A stretch of 64,000 nt of DNA from Pseudomonadota bacterium (GTDB taxonomy: Bacteria; Pseudomonadota; Alphaproteobacteria; Rhizobiales; Pleomorphomonadaceae). Every line of letters starts with the position of its first letter. The stretch's first letter is position 1. Shown one piece after another: positions 33,480-41,710 of this stretch. The stretch covers positions 62,001 through 126,000 of the forward strand of contig JAEZHI010000045.1 of assembly GCA_023436885.1 (NCBI GenBank), in the 5' to 3' direction. Made by a program: the position numbers and the translations under genes. Below the pieces are notes generated by a model. The model saw only the letters and a program-made list of their open reading frames with translations. It was not told the origin of the DNA and did not search any database.

Positions 33480-34418
33480 TTAACCGAGGGCTTTCGTCAG
33501 CTCCGGCACGAGCTCGAACAGATCACCAACAAGACCATAGTCGGCGACCTGGAAGATCGGCGCTTCGGCGTCCTTGTTGATGGCGACGATCACCTTGGAG
33601 TCCTTCATGCCGGCCAGATGCTGGATAGCGCCGGAAATGCCGACCGCGATGTAGAGATCGGGCGAAACCGCCTTGCCCGTCTGGCCGACCTGCCAATCGT
33701 TCGGGGCGTAGCCAGCGTCCACTGCGGCACGGCTGGCGCCAATCGCCGCGCTCAGCTTGTCGGCCAAGGGCAGCAAAACCGCCTTGAACTGTTCCTCCGA
33801 ACCAAGCGCGCGTCCCCCAGACACCACGACACGGGCCGCGGTCAGCTCGGGACGGTCGGCTTCGGAGAAGGCCTCGCCGACGAATGTCGACAGCCCTGGG
33901 TCGGCCGGAACCGCGATGGCTTCAATGGGGGCTGGTGGCCGGTCTTCCGACGGCGTTGCCCGGAAGGAAGCCGTTCGGACGGTGACGAGGCGAATCGGAT
34001 CGACCGACCGCACTGTGATCAGAGCGTTGCCGGCATAGGTCGGCCGCTCGAATGTGTCGGGCGCGAGGACTGCAGTGATGTCCGAGATCTGCATCACGTC
34101 CAGCAAGGCGGCAGCACGTGGCAGGGCATTCTTGAACGTTGATGTCGAGGGCGCCAGGACAGCCGAATAGGTCGGCGCGAGCGACACGACAAGGTCGGCG
34201 ATCGGCTCGGCCAAGCCATGGGCGAGCGAAGCTGCCTCAGCGGTCAGCACGCGGCTGACGCCCTTCAGCTTTGCAGCCTCGGCGGCGGCACCGGAGATGC
34301 TGTCGCCGGCGACAAGTACATGGATTTCATCGCCAAGGGAAAGCGCGGCGGTCAACGCCTTCAGAGTGGCGTCCTTGATCGAAGCGCCGTCGTGGGCGGC
34401 AAGAAGAAGTGTGGTCAT
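33480..34418 (-). CDS. etfA: Electron transfer flavoprotein alpha subunit
   Basis: 312-residue FAD-binding subunit that, with EtfB, takes electrons from acyl-CoA dehydrogenases and passes them to ETF-ubiquinone oxidoreductase. The C-terminal FAD-binding domain carries VVSGGRALGS, GQTGKAVSPDLYIAVGISG and INKDAEAPIFQVADYGLVGD, all standard for EtfA. GGAG close to the ATG; 15 bp after etfB. Confidence 0.97.
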   Translation of the reverse strand: MTTLLLAAHDGASIKDATLKALTAALSLGDEIHVLVAGDSISGAAAEAAKLKGVSRVLTAEAASLAHGLAEPIADLVVSLAPTYSAVLAPSTSTFKNALPRAAALLDVMQISDITAVLAPDTFERPTYAGNALITVRSVDPIRLVTVRTASFRATPSEDRPPAPIEAIAVPADPGLSTFVGEAFSEADRPELTAARVVVSGGRALGSEEQFKAVLLPLADKLSAAIGASRAAVDAGYAPNDWQVGQTGKAVSPDLYIAVGISGAIQHLAGMKDSKVIVAINKDAEAPIFQVADYGLVGDLFELVPELTKALG

Positions 34419-34433
34419 GTTCTCCAGCCTTTC

Positions 34434-35183
34434 TCAGAGCACGCCGGCTTCGGTCTTAAGACGATCGACCAGTTCGGCAACCGAGGCTAGCCGGCGGCCA
34501 GCCGGACGAGCCGGTGGCTCCGCCGTCTTGAGTACGGTTAGGCGCGGAGTGAGATCGACGCCGTATTGCGCTGCGGGCCGGAGGTCGATCGGCTTCTTCT
34601 TGGCCTTCATGATGTTAGGCAACGAGGCATAGCGCGGCTCGTTGAGGCGGAGGTCAGCGGTCACCACGGCCGGAAGTGCAAGGCGCACCGTCTGAAGGCC
34701 GCCGTCAACCTCGCGCGTCACCTCGAGGGTGCCTTCGCCGAGAGCGAGCTTGGAAGCGAATGTGCCCTGCGGCCAGCCGAGCAGGGCCGCCAGCATCTGG
34801 CCGGTCTGATTGCTGTCGTCGTCGATGGCTTGCTTGCCGAGTATGACAAGGCCGGGGGCTTCCTCGGCGACAACGGCCTTGAGAAGCTTGGCGACTGCGA
34901 GGGGCTCGACGGTACCTTCGGCCTCAATGACGATGCCGCGGTCGGCGCCCATGGCCAGCGCGGTGCGCACCGTTTCCTGCGCTTCCTTGGGGCCTATCGA
35001 GACGGCGACCACTTCAGTGGCTTTGCCGGTCTCGCGCAGACGTAGTGCTTCCTCGACGGCGATCTCATCGAAGGGGTTCATCGACATCTTGACGTTGGCC
35101 AGATCGACGCCGGAACCGTCGGCCTTGACGCGGATGTTGACGTTGTAGTCGACGACCCGCTTCACGGGCACGAGAATCTTCAT
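34434..35183 (-). CDS. etfB: Electron transfer flavoprotein beta subunit
   Basis: 249-residue AMP-binding partner of EtfA. It starts in the family manner (MKILVPVKRVVDYNVNIRVK) and carries MNPFDEIAVEEALRL and the ETF-beta signature region LRLNEPRYASLPNIMKAKKK with the recognition-loop end. ATG 35183 is taken from homology; an ATG three codons earlier (35192) is possible, and the GGAG site suits neither perfectly. Confidence 0.96.
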   Translation of the reverse strand: MKILVPVKRVVDYNVNIRVKADGSGVDLANVKMSMNPFDEIAVEEALRLRETGKATEVVAVSIGPKEAQETVRTALAMGADRGIVIEAEGTVEPLAVAKLLKAVVAEEAPGLVILGKQAIDDDSNQTGQMLAALLGWPQGTFASKLALGEGTLEVTREVDGGLQTVRLALPAVVTADLRLNEPRYASLPNIMKAKKKPIDLRPAAQYGVDLTPRLTVLKTAEPPARPAGRRLASVAELVDRLKTEAGVL

Positions 35184-35409
35184 CGGGACCATCTCTCCGG
35201 ACCAATGGAACTAAGGCCGAAACGGCCGGCAACGCAGCATATTTCGAGCGCGAGGCGTGACCGTAGCGACCGTCCGCCCTGTCGTCAACGGCTGGCAGGT
35301 CGGGTCATTTTCCCTTTGAGGACGGGGCAATGGAGTGATGGCCTCGGCTGTTGCCCGCAACACAGAGGACGCAAACACCTCAGGCAAATCGGCAGTCTTT
35401 CCACCAGGG

Positions 35410-37824
35410 TCAGAAGGGAGCGATCAGCCGGCGGAGATAATCGAGTTCCGGAGCCGGCCGGTTTGGATCGGCATAGCGGCGGCGGAGCTCCTCGAGGAGC
35501 TTGCGCGCCCGCTGAACCTCGATCTCGCCGGGGATCTTGGTGTCGCCACCGAAGTCGGGGCCGCGCTTGCCGGTTGGCCGACCGAGTGGGTCTGTTCCGC
35601 CTTCGCGAGTTCCCGCTGTTCCTTGTCCCTGTCCGCGCATCATTTCTCGAGCACCGCGTCGCAGCGCCTCGAGGGCGGAGCCCTGGTTTTCGACGGCAGA
35701 CTCGGTGTTGCCATCGCCGAGATCCCGGCCGGCGTCCTGCATGGCGCGACCAGCCCCCTCCAGTCCGTCCTTTCCTTCCTGTCCGCTCCCCTGCTTTGAA
35801 AGGTCGGACAGAAGTTGCCGGAGGCGACGGGATAGCGCTGACTGGTCTTGTTCGAGCTGGTTGAGCGCCTGCTGATCGCCAGAGTCTTCGCCAGTATTGC
35901 CATCCGGCGTCAGCTTGTGAGTTCGATTCTGCAGCTCTTGCTGCCGGCGAATGATATCAGCGAGGGCATCCATTGTCGGGTCGCCCTTGTTGCCGGAGGC
36001 TCCCGGCTGCGCGAGCTGCAAGCCCGACAGGATATCATCGAGTTGTGACAGCAACTGTTGCGCCGCGTCGCGCTCGCCGAGCTGACCGAGCTGTTGCATG
36101 CGGTCGATGAGCTTCTTGAGATCGTCGCCGGTAACGCGTTCGCCGCCTTTTTGCCCGAGCTCGCCCAAGCGCGAGGGGTCTTGAGTCGCCGCCTCTGCCA
36201 TGCCTTTTAGATATTCATCGAGTGCGGCCTTCAGCTCCTCGCTGAGCCGAGCGATCTCTTCTGGCGAGGCTCCCTCGGCGAGGGCTTTCCTCAGCGCTTC
36301 GCGCGCTGCCGCGAGCCTTTCAGCCGCCGGTGCCAGATCGCCGGCTTCAATGGCGAGCGCCATCTGCCAGAGATAGTCGAGCACCGGCTTGAGCTCGGCA
36401 TCATTGCGCGCCGAGAGAATGCTGTTGCGAGCGACGCGCAGGCCGATGATCTGCCCCGGCTTGTCGATGAAGGCGGCGCCGAGGTCGCCGAGCGTCTCGA
36501 AGGTTGCGGCTATCGACTTAGCCTGGCGGGCATCGGAAGCCAGCAGTCGTCGTTGTTCAATGATGGCAGCCGCCAGCGGATTTCTGAAAGGACGGGCTGG
36601 CAGGTCGATGAAGAGGGGAGGGGTCTCCGCAACCTGCCCGGCATCGTCGCGCGCTTCGAGCACAAGGCTGACCCGGCCACCGGCCAGTGGATTGGTCGTC
36701 AGGTCCGAGGTCGTTACGGCCCGATCCTCGTTCTTGCGAGGCAGTGACAGCGTTACATCGGGAAGGGCGACCAGCGGTCTGGCTCCCTCCGACAACTCGG
36801 GGGAAAGAATGGCTCGCGCGGCGGAGACCCTGTAGTCGTCGCTGACCGAATAGGCGAGACGGAGAGCACCGCGCGCGGTCGCTGCCGGCTGCTCGACAAG
36901 CCGGATCTTCGGTGGGGCATCGGCACGGACCGAGATCGGCAGTTCGATTGGCTGCAAACCGTTTCCTGCCAATGAGAGCTGTCCAGATGCCGTCAGGCGA
37001 AGCTCGTAGGCGGCTTGGTTCTGAGCCGATGCTTGTCCGTTGAGCGCCGCCGGCGACTTGCCTTCAGCGGCAAAGTTGACAGCGGGCGATGTGACGCCTG
37101 CCAGCCGAACGGCGATAATTGTCCCCGTCGGCAGCGTGATCGTCTGTGCGTCCTGTGGGGCAGCAGTACCGTTGACGGTCGACACCAGCGCACGTGGTGA
37201 AAGTCCCGTGTATGTCGGTGGGCTTGCCCAGACGTCGACGCGGACGTCGGACGGTGCTGCAAGCGGCAGCCGGAAAACCGCCTTCACCGACTCCATGTGT
37301 TCTGATGTCGAAAAGAAGCCAATGATGACCAATAAAAAAGCCACTGCCCTGAGGGCGTAGGGGTCGGCACGGTCTAGGCGGGGCGATGGCAGAGCCGGCT
37401 TGAGAGCAAGCAGACCTGCCGCAAGACGACGGCGATGTGCCTGCCAGAGGGCCTCCGCTTGCGCATCGTCAGAGGTTGCCGGGCGATCGAGAAAGGCGCT
37501 GAGCGGACGATGCGGGACGCCTCGCTCGAGGCGCTCGGCGCCCTGACGTCTGTCCGGCCAGTGGGTCATTACGAGATAAAGGAACGCGATCAGAAATGCG
37601 GCCGCGAAAAGACCTGCCGCACCAAGCCTGATTGCGGCCGGCAAGCGCTCGAAGATGCCGAGCCAGGCCAAAGACAGAAATATTCCGAGGATGGAGATCA
37701 GCAGCGAAACGCGCGGCCAAAGCCGCTCCCACGCCAGCGATAGCCTTGAGAGCACCACGGCACGCACGGTGGCGCTCGGCAAATCGCCTTCCCGGCTCAA
37801 GGGCTGGTGTGGTTTCTCGCTCAT
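35410..37824 (-). CDS. TIGR02302 / DUF4175 family membrane protein
   Basis: 804-residue protein characteristic of alphaproteobacteria; function unknown. Two N-terminal membrane helices (LLISILGIFLSLAWLGI and AAGLFAAAFLIAFLYLVM) and a third near residue 165 (AVAFLLVIIGFFSTSE) precede a long beta-rich extracytoplasmic part. The last 350 residues are helical and rich in Gln, Gly and Asp (QQALNQLEQDQSALSRRLRQ), ending in a conserved VQRARKLLEELRRRYADPNR. ATG 37824 has AAGGG upstream. It is convergent with the other genes to the right only through the divergent carboxypeptidase region; probably monocistronic. Confidence 0.85.
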   Translation of the reverse strand: MSEKPHQPLSREGDLPSATVRAVVLSRLSLAWERLWPRVSLLISILGIFLSLAWLGIFERLPAAIRLGAAGLFAAAFLIAFLYLVMTHWPDRRQGAERLERGVPHRPLSAFLDRPATSDDAQAEALWQAHRRRLAAGLLALKPALPSPRLDRADPYALRAVAFLLVIIGFFSTSEHMESVKAVFRLPLAAPSDVRVDVWASPPTYTGLSPRALVSTVNGTAAPQDAQTITLPTGTIIAVRLAGVTSPAVNFAAEGKSPAALNGQASAQNQAAYELRLTASGQLSLAGNGLQPIELPISVRADAPPKIRLVEQPAATARGALRLAYSVSDDYRVSAARAILSPELSEGARPLVALPDVTLSLPRKNEDRAVTTSDLTTNPLAGGRVSLVLEARDDAGQVAETPPLFIDLPARPFRNPLAAAIIEQRRLLASDARQAKSIAATFETLGDLGAAFIDKPGQIIGLRVARNSILSARNDAELKPVLDYLWQMALAIEAGDLAPAAERLAAAREALRKALAEGASPEEIARLSEELKAALDEYLKGMAEAATQDPSRLGELGQKGGERVTGDDLKKLIDRMQQLGQLGERDAAQQLLSQLDDILSGLQLAQPGASGNKGDPTMDALADIIRRQQELQNRTHKLTPDGNTGEDSGDQQALNQLEQDQSALSRRLRQLLSDLSKQGSGQEGKDGLEGAGRAMQDAGRDLGDGNTESAVENQGSALEALRRGAREMMRGQGQGTAGTREGGTDPLGRPTGKRGPDFGGDTKIPGEIEVQRARKLLEELRRRYADPNRPAPELDYLRRLIAPF

Positions 37825-38027
37825 CAAGCCCTTCCCCGGGATCCCGTCGCTTGTGTCGTTCCGGTCACTTTAGGGTGTAAATGGGTCGAAGATAAGAGTG
37901 CTGCCGCATTCTGGCCGTCTTCGAACGACATCGAAGGAAGCGCCGGTCGTCTCGCGCCCTTTGCGGAGAACACGACCTTCGGCTAAGATCACCCCGTCCG
38001 TAGAGACCGTTTTCCGGGAAGAAAGCC

Positions 38028-39158
38028 TTGCCGACGATTTCCGGCCCGCGTGGCCGTGCCCGCCGCCTTTTCAGCCTCGCTGCCACGCTGCCATTGTTCC
38101 TGACCCTTGCAGGCGGTGCCGTTGCTGCCCCGTATCTTTCGGTCGATCTTACGACTGGTGCGGTCCTCGCGGAGAATCAGAGTTTCGATCCCTGGTACCC
38201 TGCCTCGATCACCAAGCTGATGACCGTCTATGTGACGCTTTCGGCCATCAAGGCCGGTGAGATCCGGGGCGATTCGGGGGTCGTCATGACGCCCGAGGCG
38301 ACGCGGGAGCAGCCCTCGAAGATGGGTTTCAAGCCGGGAACGGTGCTGACCATCGATACGGCGCTCAGGATCATCATGGTGAAGTCGGCCAATGACGTTG
38401 CCTATGCTCTGGCCGAACGCGTTGGTGGTAGTCTTGAGGGGTTCGTTGCTCGGATGAATGCCGCGACACAGTCGCTTGGCATGATCAACACCCGCTTTGC
38501 CAACGCCAATGGTTTGCCGGTTCCCAATCAGTGGACGACTGCCCGCGACTATGCATTGCTTGCCCGCGCGCTGCTCAAGGATTTTCCGGGCTATCACGAC
38601 CTTTATCGGACGACCGCGCTGTCGCTCGGCGGCAAGATCATCCAGAATCACAATAACCTCCTGGAGCGCTATCCCGGTGCGGATGGCATGAAGACCGGCT
38701 TCATCTGCTCGGCTGGTTTCAACGTGGTGGCCACTGCAACCCGCAATGGCCGTCAAATCCTGACGATCGTGTTGGGTGGCAAAACGGCTCGGGAGCGCGA
38801 CGAACTGGCGGCCAGCCTGCTCGAGGCTTCGTTCCGGACGCCGGCGACCGCCGCATCGGTCACCATCGACCAGCTTGCGCCGCGTGGCCCCGTGGCATCG
38901 ACTGTCGCAGATATACGCGATCTCGCCTGTCCCAAGCGTAAAAAGGGTTCCAAGGCACCGATCGGCGAGGACCTCGGCGATGGTGACGACGAGCAGCCGG
39001 AGAGCTATCTGGTTCCGCGGTTCAAGGTCATGGAGCCGGTGCAAATCAGTCTTGGTGGCGCGAGCGACATGCCCGACCCGGTCGAGCCCGTTGTTGTCGA
39101 GGCAGAAGCCGGGAAAGCTGGCCTTCCGCCTCTTCCACTTCCCAAGCCAGTTCGCTGA
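38028..39158 (+). CDS. D-alanyl-D-alanine carboxypeptidase (PBP5/DacF type)
   Basis: 376-residue penicillin-binding protein that trims the terminal D-Ala from peptidoglycan. A signal peptide (RRLFSLAATLPLFLTLAGGAVAA) is followed by the three catalytic motifs: Ser60-x-x-Lys63 in PASITKLM, Ser120-Ala-Asn in VKSANDVAYAL, and Lys222-Thr-Gly in DGMKTGFIC. The C-terminal 100 residues are acidic and proline-rich and do not obviously form the PBP5 membrane anchor. TTG start, supported by the signal peptide. Confidence 0.95.
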   Translation: MPTISGPRGRARRLFSLAATLPLFLTLAGGAVAAPYLSVDLTTGAVLAENQSFDPWYPASITKLMTVYVTLSAIKAGEIRGDSGVVMTPEATREQPSKMGFKPGTVLTIDTALRIIMVKSANDVAYALAERVGGSLEGFVARMNAATQSLGMINTRFANANGLPVPNQWTTARDYALLARALLKDFPGYHDLYRTTALSLGGKIIQNHNNLLERYPGADGMKTGFICSAGFNVVATATRNGRQILTIVLGGKTARERDELAASLLEASFRTPATAASVTIDQLAPRGPVASTVADIRDLACPKRKKGSKAPIGEDLGDGDDEQPESYLVPRFKVMEPVQISLGGASDMPDPVEPVVVEAEAGKAGLPPLPLPKPVR

Positions 39159-39239
39159 TCCTTTTTTTCACTGCATCGGACTTCACGAAAACCGATCCTA
39201 CTTTTCGGTCCGATGTCCTAGCCGAATAGGACCCACGTC

Positions 39240-40454
39240 TTGCCGGATACCGATCGCCCTCGCACGCCGAAACCCGCCATTCCGGTCACGATCGTCACCG
39301 GGTTTCTGGGGGCCGGCAAGACCTCCTTGCTCAACCGGCTCGTCCGGGATCCGGCGCTCGCTGGTACGGGCTTCATCATCAACGAGTTCGGCGAGATTGG
39401 AATCGATCATCTCCTCGTCGAGGCGGCCGATGATGGCATCGTCGAGCTGTCGTCAGGGTGCCTCTGCTGCACGGTGCGCGGCGAACTGGTAACGACGCTG
39501 GAGAATTTTCTGCGCGGCCTCGACAACGGTCGCATCGACAGCTTGAGCCGTATCGTCATTGAGACCACGGGCCTTGCCGATCCGGTGCCGGTACTCGCGA
39601 CCCTTACAGCGCATCCCTACCTGTCACTGCGCTACGTCATTGATGGCGTCATCACGGTGGTCGACGCGGTCAATGGGGATCGGACGCTCGACGAGCACGA
39701 GGAGGCGGTCAAGCAGGTTGCCGTGGCTGACCGACTGGTGATTGCCAAATCCGATCTTCCTGAAGGCGCTGCGCGTCTTCCTGCTCTCAGGCGTCGGCTC
39801 GCGGCGCTCAATCCTGGGGCTCTTCTCGTCGACGCCGCTTCGGCGGCGCCTGCGGATCTCCTGGGATGCGGCTTGTTCGATCCGGCGACCAAGGCGCCGG
39901 ACGTTCGCCGTTGGCTGAATGCGGAGGCCTTTGCTCAAGCGGGCGGGCATGATCATCATGACCATGACCATGACCATGGTCACGATTGCGCTGGCGGCCA
40001 ATGTGACCATCCGAGCCATCACCACGATCATGATGGACACGATCACCATCATGAGGAGACCCGGCACGATGGCGTGAATGCTTTCTCGCTGGTCTCCGAT
40101 GGCGCTTTGCCGGCTGGCGCGCTGGAAATGTTTCTTGAGCTTTTGCGGGCCGCTCACGGGCCGAAGCTTTTGCGCCTCAAGGGTGTGGTGAGGCTTGCCG
40201 AGGATCCGGACCGACCGTTGGTCGTTCATGCAGTTCAGGAACTCTTTCACCCACCGGTCCGGCTTCCGGCCTGGCCTGATGCCGATCGGCGGACGCGACT
40301 GGTCTTCATCACGCGTGGTCTTCCCGAAGACGAGGTGAAGCGACTGTTCGATGCCTTCGCAGGCGTGCTTGCTCCCGACACGCCGGATCGTCGGGCGATG
40401 ACCGACAATCCATTGGCGCTCTCGGGCTTCACGCCGCCATCTCGGCGCATCTGA
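39240..40454 (+). CDS. CobW/COG0523 family GTPase with His-rich insert
   Basis: 404-residue metal-trafficking GTPase of the G3E family. P-loop GFLGAGKTS (21-29), the metal-binding motif CLCC (Cys73, Cys75, Cys76) in SSGCLCCTVRGEL, SKSDLP-like switch (IAKSDLPEGAARLPA), then a very His/Asp-rich segment at about 236-278, and a C-terminal CobW_C domain. Relatives insert or deliver Zn, Co or Ni; no Zur-type operator is obvious upstream, so metal identity is open. TTG start with AGGA about 10 nt upstream. Confidence 0.93.
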   Translation: MPDTDRPRTPKPAIPVTIVTGFLGAGKTSLLNRLVRDPALAGTGFIINEFGEIGIDHLLVEAADDGIVELSSGCLCCTVRGELVTTLENFLRGLDNGRIDSLSRIVIETTGLADPVPVLATLTAHPYLSLRYVIDGVITVVDAVNGDRTLDEHEEAVKQVAVADRLVIAKSDLPEGAARLPALRRRLAALNPGALLVDAASAAPADLLGCGLFDPATKAPDVRRWLNAEAFAQAGGHDHHDHDHDHGHDCAGGQCDHPSHHHDHDGHDHHHEETRHDGVNAFSLVSDGALPAGALEMFLELLRAAHGPKLLRLKGVVRLAEDPDRPLVVHAVQELFHPPVRLPAWPDADRRTRLVFITRGLPEDEVKRLFDAFAGVLAPDTPDRRAMTDNPLALSGFTPPSRRI

Positions 40455-40483
40455 AATCTCCGAGCAGGCAGGTCGTTTTCATG

Positions 40484-40507
40484 GGCACCGAAGCACGCTT
40501 CGGTGCC
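40484..40507 (+). terminator. Hairpin after the CobW gene
   Basis: 11-bp complementarity GGCACCGAAGC (40484-40494) / GCTTCGGTGCC (40497-40507), effectively a 10-bp stem with a 4-nt loop, followed by TAAAATTTT. Confidence 0.65.
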
Positions 40508-40772
40508 TAAAATTTTGGCGTTTCAAGCTGGTGAGCAAGCTTACAACAGCTTATCCACAGGTTTAACGATCGGTTACCTCGCGACGGGCAATTGATGCTC
40601 TTGGCCTAACTACCTTTTTTTGTTCTATTTTCTGGCGTGAATTAATAGCGGCAAGCTTGCATCGTTATCGCGTTAATGCTCCGTTAACCATATCGGTTCG
40701 ATGCTTGGAACCGGAGTGGTCGGGCGCTGTGGGGCGCGCTACGAACTCCCCGACCAAGGCGGGATTGAAAAC
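40508..40772 (+). promoter_or_regulatory. DnaA/CtrA box region
   Basis: A gene-free, locally AT-rich segment. It holds a perfect DnaA box TTATCCACA (40551-40559), a near-perfect CtrA box TTAA-CGATCGG-TTAC (40563-40577) starting 4 bp after it, a T-rich stretch (about 40612-40632), and a perfect CtrA box TTAA-TGCTCCG-TTAAC (40673-40688). This is either a cell-cycle-controlled promoter for the small gene that follows or part of a replication control region. Only one consensus DnaA box is visible, which argues against a full origin. Confidence 0.5.
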
Positions 40773-41027
40773 GTGCTGACAACCCTTACAAAGCCGGAAT
40801 CGTTCCTGTTTTCGTGGATGGATGGAGACCACGCTGTGGTCGTCCGCATCGTCGAGTCCTCCCATCAGCGCGCGGTGGCTCGCTTTCAGTCGATGAGCAC
40901 AACCGAGCGTCGCAAGGCGACCGTCAGCCGGCTCGAAGAGCGCGACGTCGACTGCTTCGAACTTATTGGCGAGTGGTTCGAACGCTTCCTTCCGCGTTTC
41001 GGCTTTGCCGGTCGCAGCCACGCATAA
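40773..41027 (+). CDS. Small hypothetical protein
   Basis: 84 residues from GTG 40773, which begins LTTLTKPESFLFSWMDGDHA and ends basic (FLPRFGFAGRSHA). Soluble, slightly amphipathic, with an Arg/Glu-rich middle. I recognise no family. The GTG start is weakly supported (GGGA about 10 nt upstream); an ATG at 40701 in the same frame has no ribosome binding site and sits close to the CtrA box. A CtrA site in front hints at cell-cycle expression. Confidence 0.55.
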   Translation: MLTTLTKPESFLFSWMDGDHAVVVRIVESSHQRAVARFQSMSTTERRKATVSRLEERDVDCFELIGEWFERFLPRFGFAGRSHA

Positions 41028-41044
41028 CGTTAATCCGTTTCGCT

Positions 41045-41680
41045 TCAGTCAGGTTTTGACGCGGCGTCGATCAACGCCAGCGCCGCTGGCGAATCCCATT
41101 TCGCCGGTCCTGCCAGGGAAGCGAGCGCGCAGCCATTACGGTCGACCACGAAAGTGGTGGGCAGACCCAGAACCAATCCCTTCGATTTCAGCTCGTTGAA
41201 GGCTCGCATCTCCGGATCGCGCAGGTCGACCAGTGCGGTGGCGCCGATGTCCGCCAGGAAACGGCCTGGCTTTTCCGGGCGACCGACATCGACGTTGAGC
41301 GCCACGACCGAGAAGTCCTCGCCGCCGCGTTTTTCCTGCAACGCTTGCAGATGTGGCATCTCGGTGCGGCAAGGAACGCACCAGGTCGCCCACATGTTGA
41401 CGAGAAGCGTTTTGCCGGCAAGTTCCGAGAAGCGTCGCTCACCGCCGTCGGCCGTTTTGAAGGTCAAGTTGGTGAAGTCGGTCGGAGCGTCAGCTGGCAG
41501 CAGGGCGGCAAGATCCCCTGTTGCGAGCGGCTTCAAGGCTGCAGCCTTCGGCGTCGCTGCTGCGCAACGACCGGCACTCTCGACAGCGCCCCTGTCCGTC
41601 ACGTATACCGCAGCAAGACCGGCGGCCACCGCAACGATCGCAATCGCGGCGAAAACGCGGCGGGAAGGCTTGAACGGCAT
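41045..41680 (-). CDS. tlpA: TlpA-family thiol:disulfide interchange protein
   Basis: 211-residue membrane-anchored, periplasm-facing thioredoxin-like protein. An N-terminal membrane helix (VFAAIAIVAVAAGLAAVYV) precedes a thioredoxin fold with the active site WATWCVPC (Cys101, Cys104) and the cis-proline region LGLPTTFVVDRNG. Rhizobial TlpA reduces copper chaperone/cytochrome oxidase components; that role is plausible but inferred. ATG 41680 with GAGG upstream. Divergent from argH, only 30 bp apart. Confidence 0.93.
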   Translation of the reverse strand: MPFKPSRRVFAAIAIVAVAAGLAAVYVTDRGAVESAGRCAAATPKAAALKPLATGDLAALLPADAPTDFTNLTFKTADGGERRFSELAGKTLLVNMWATWCVPCRTEMPHLQALQEKRGGEDFSVVALNVDVGRPEKPGRFLADIGATALVDLRDPEMRAFNELKSKGLVLGLPTTFVVDRNGCALASLAGPAKWDSPAALALIDAASKPD

Positions 41681-41710
41681 CGACCGATCCTCGTTCCTGG
41701 AGTGTACCCG

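Noticed and set aside
39174..39215. Inverted repeat CATCGGAC / GTCCGATG before the CobW gene as a Zur operator
   Set aside because: It does not match the Zur consensus I know; arms are 26 bp apart. It remains an unassigned repeat.
40508..40772. Chromosomal replication origin
   Set aside because: Only one consensus DnaA box and none of the usual neighbours; kept as a regulatory region with a finding instead.
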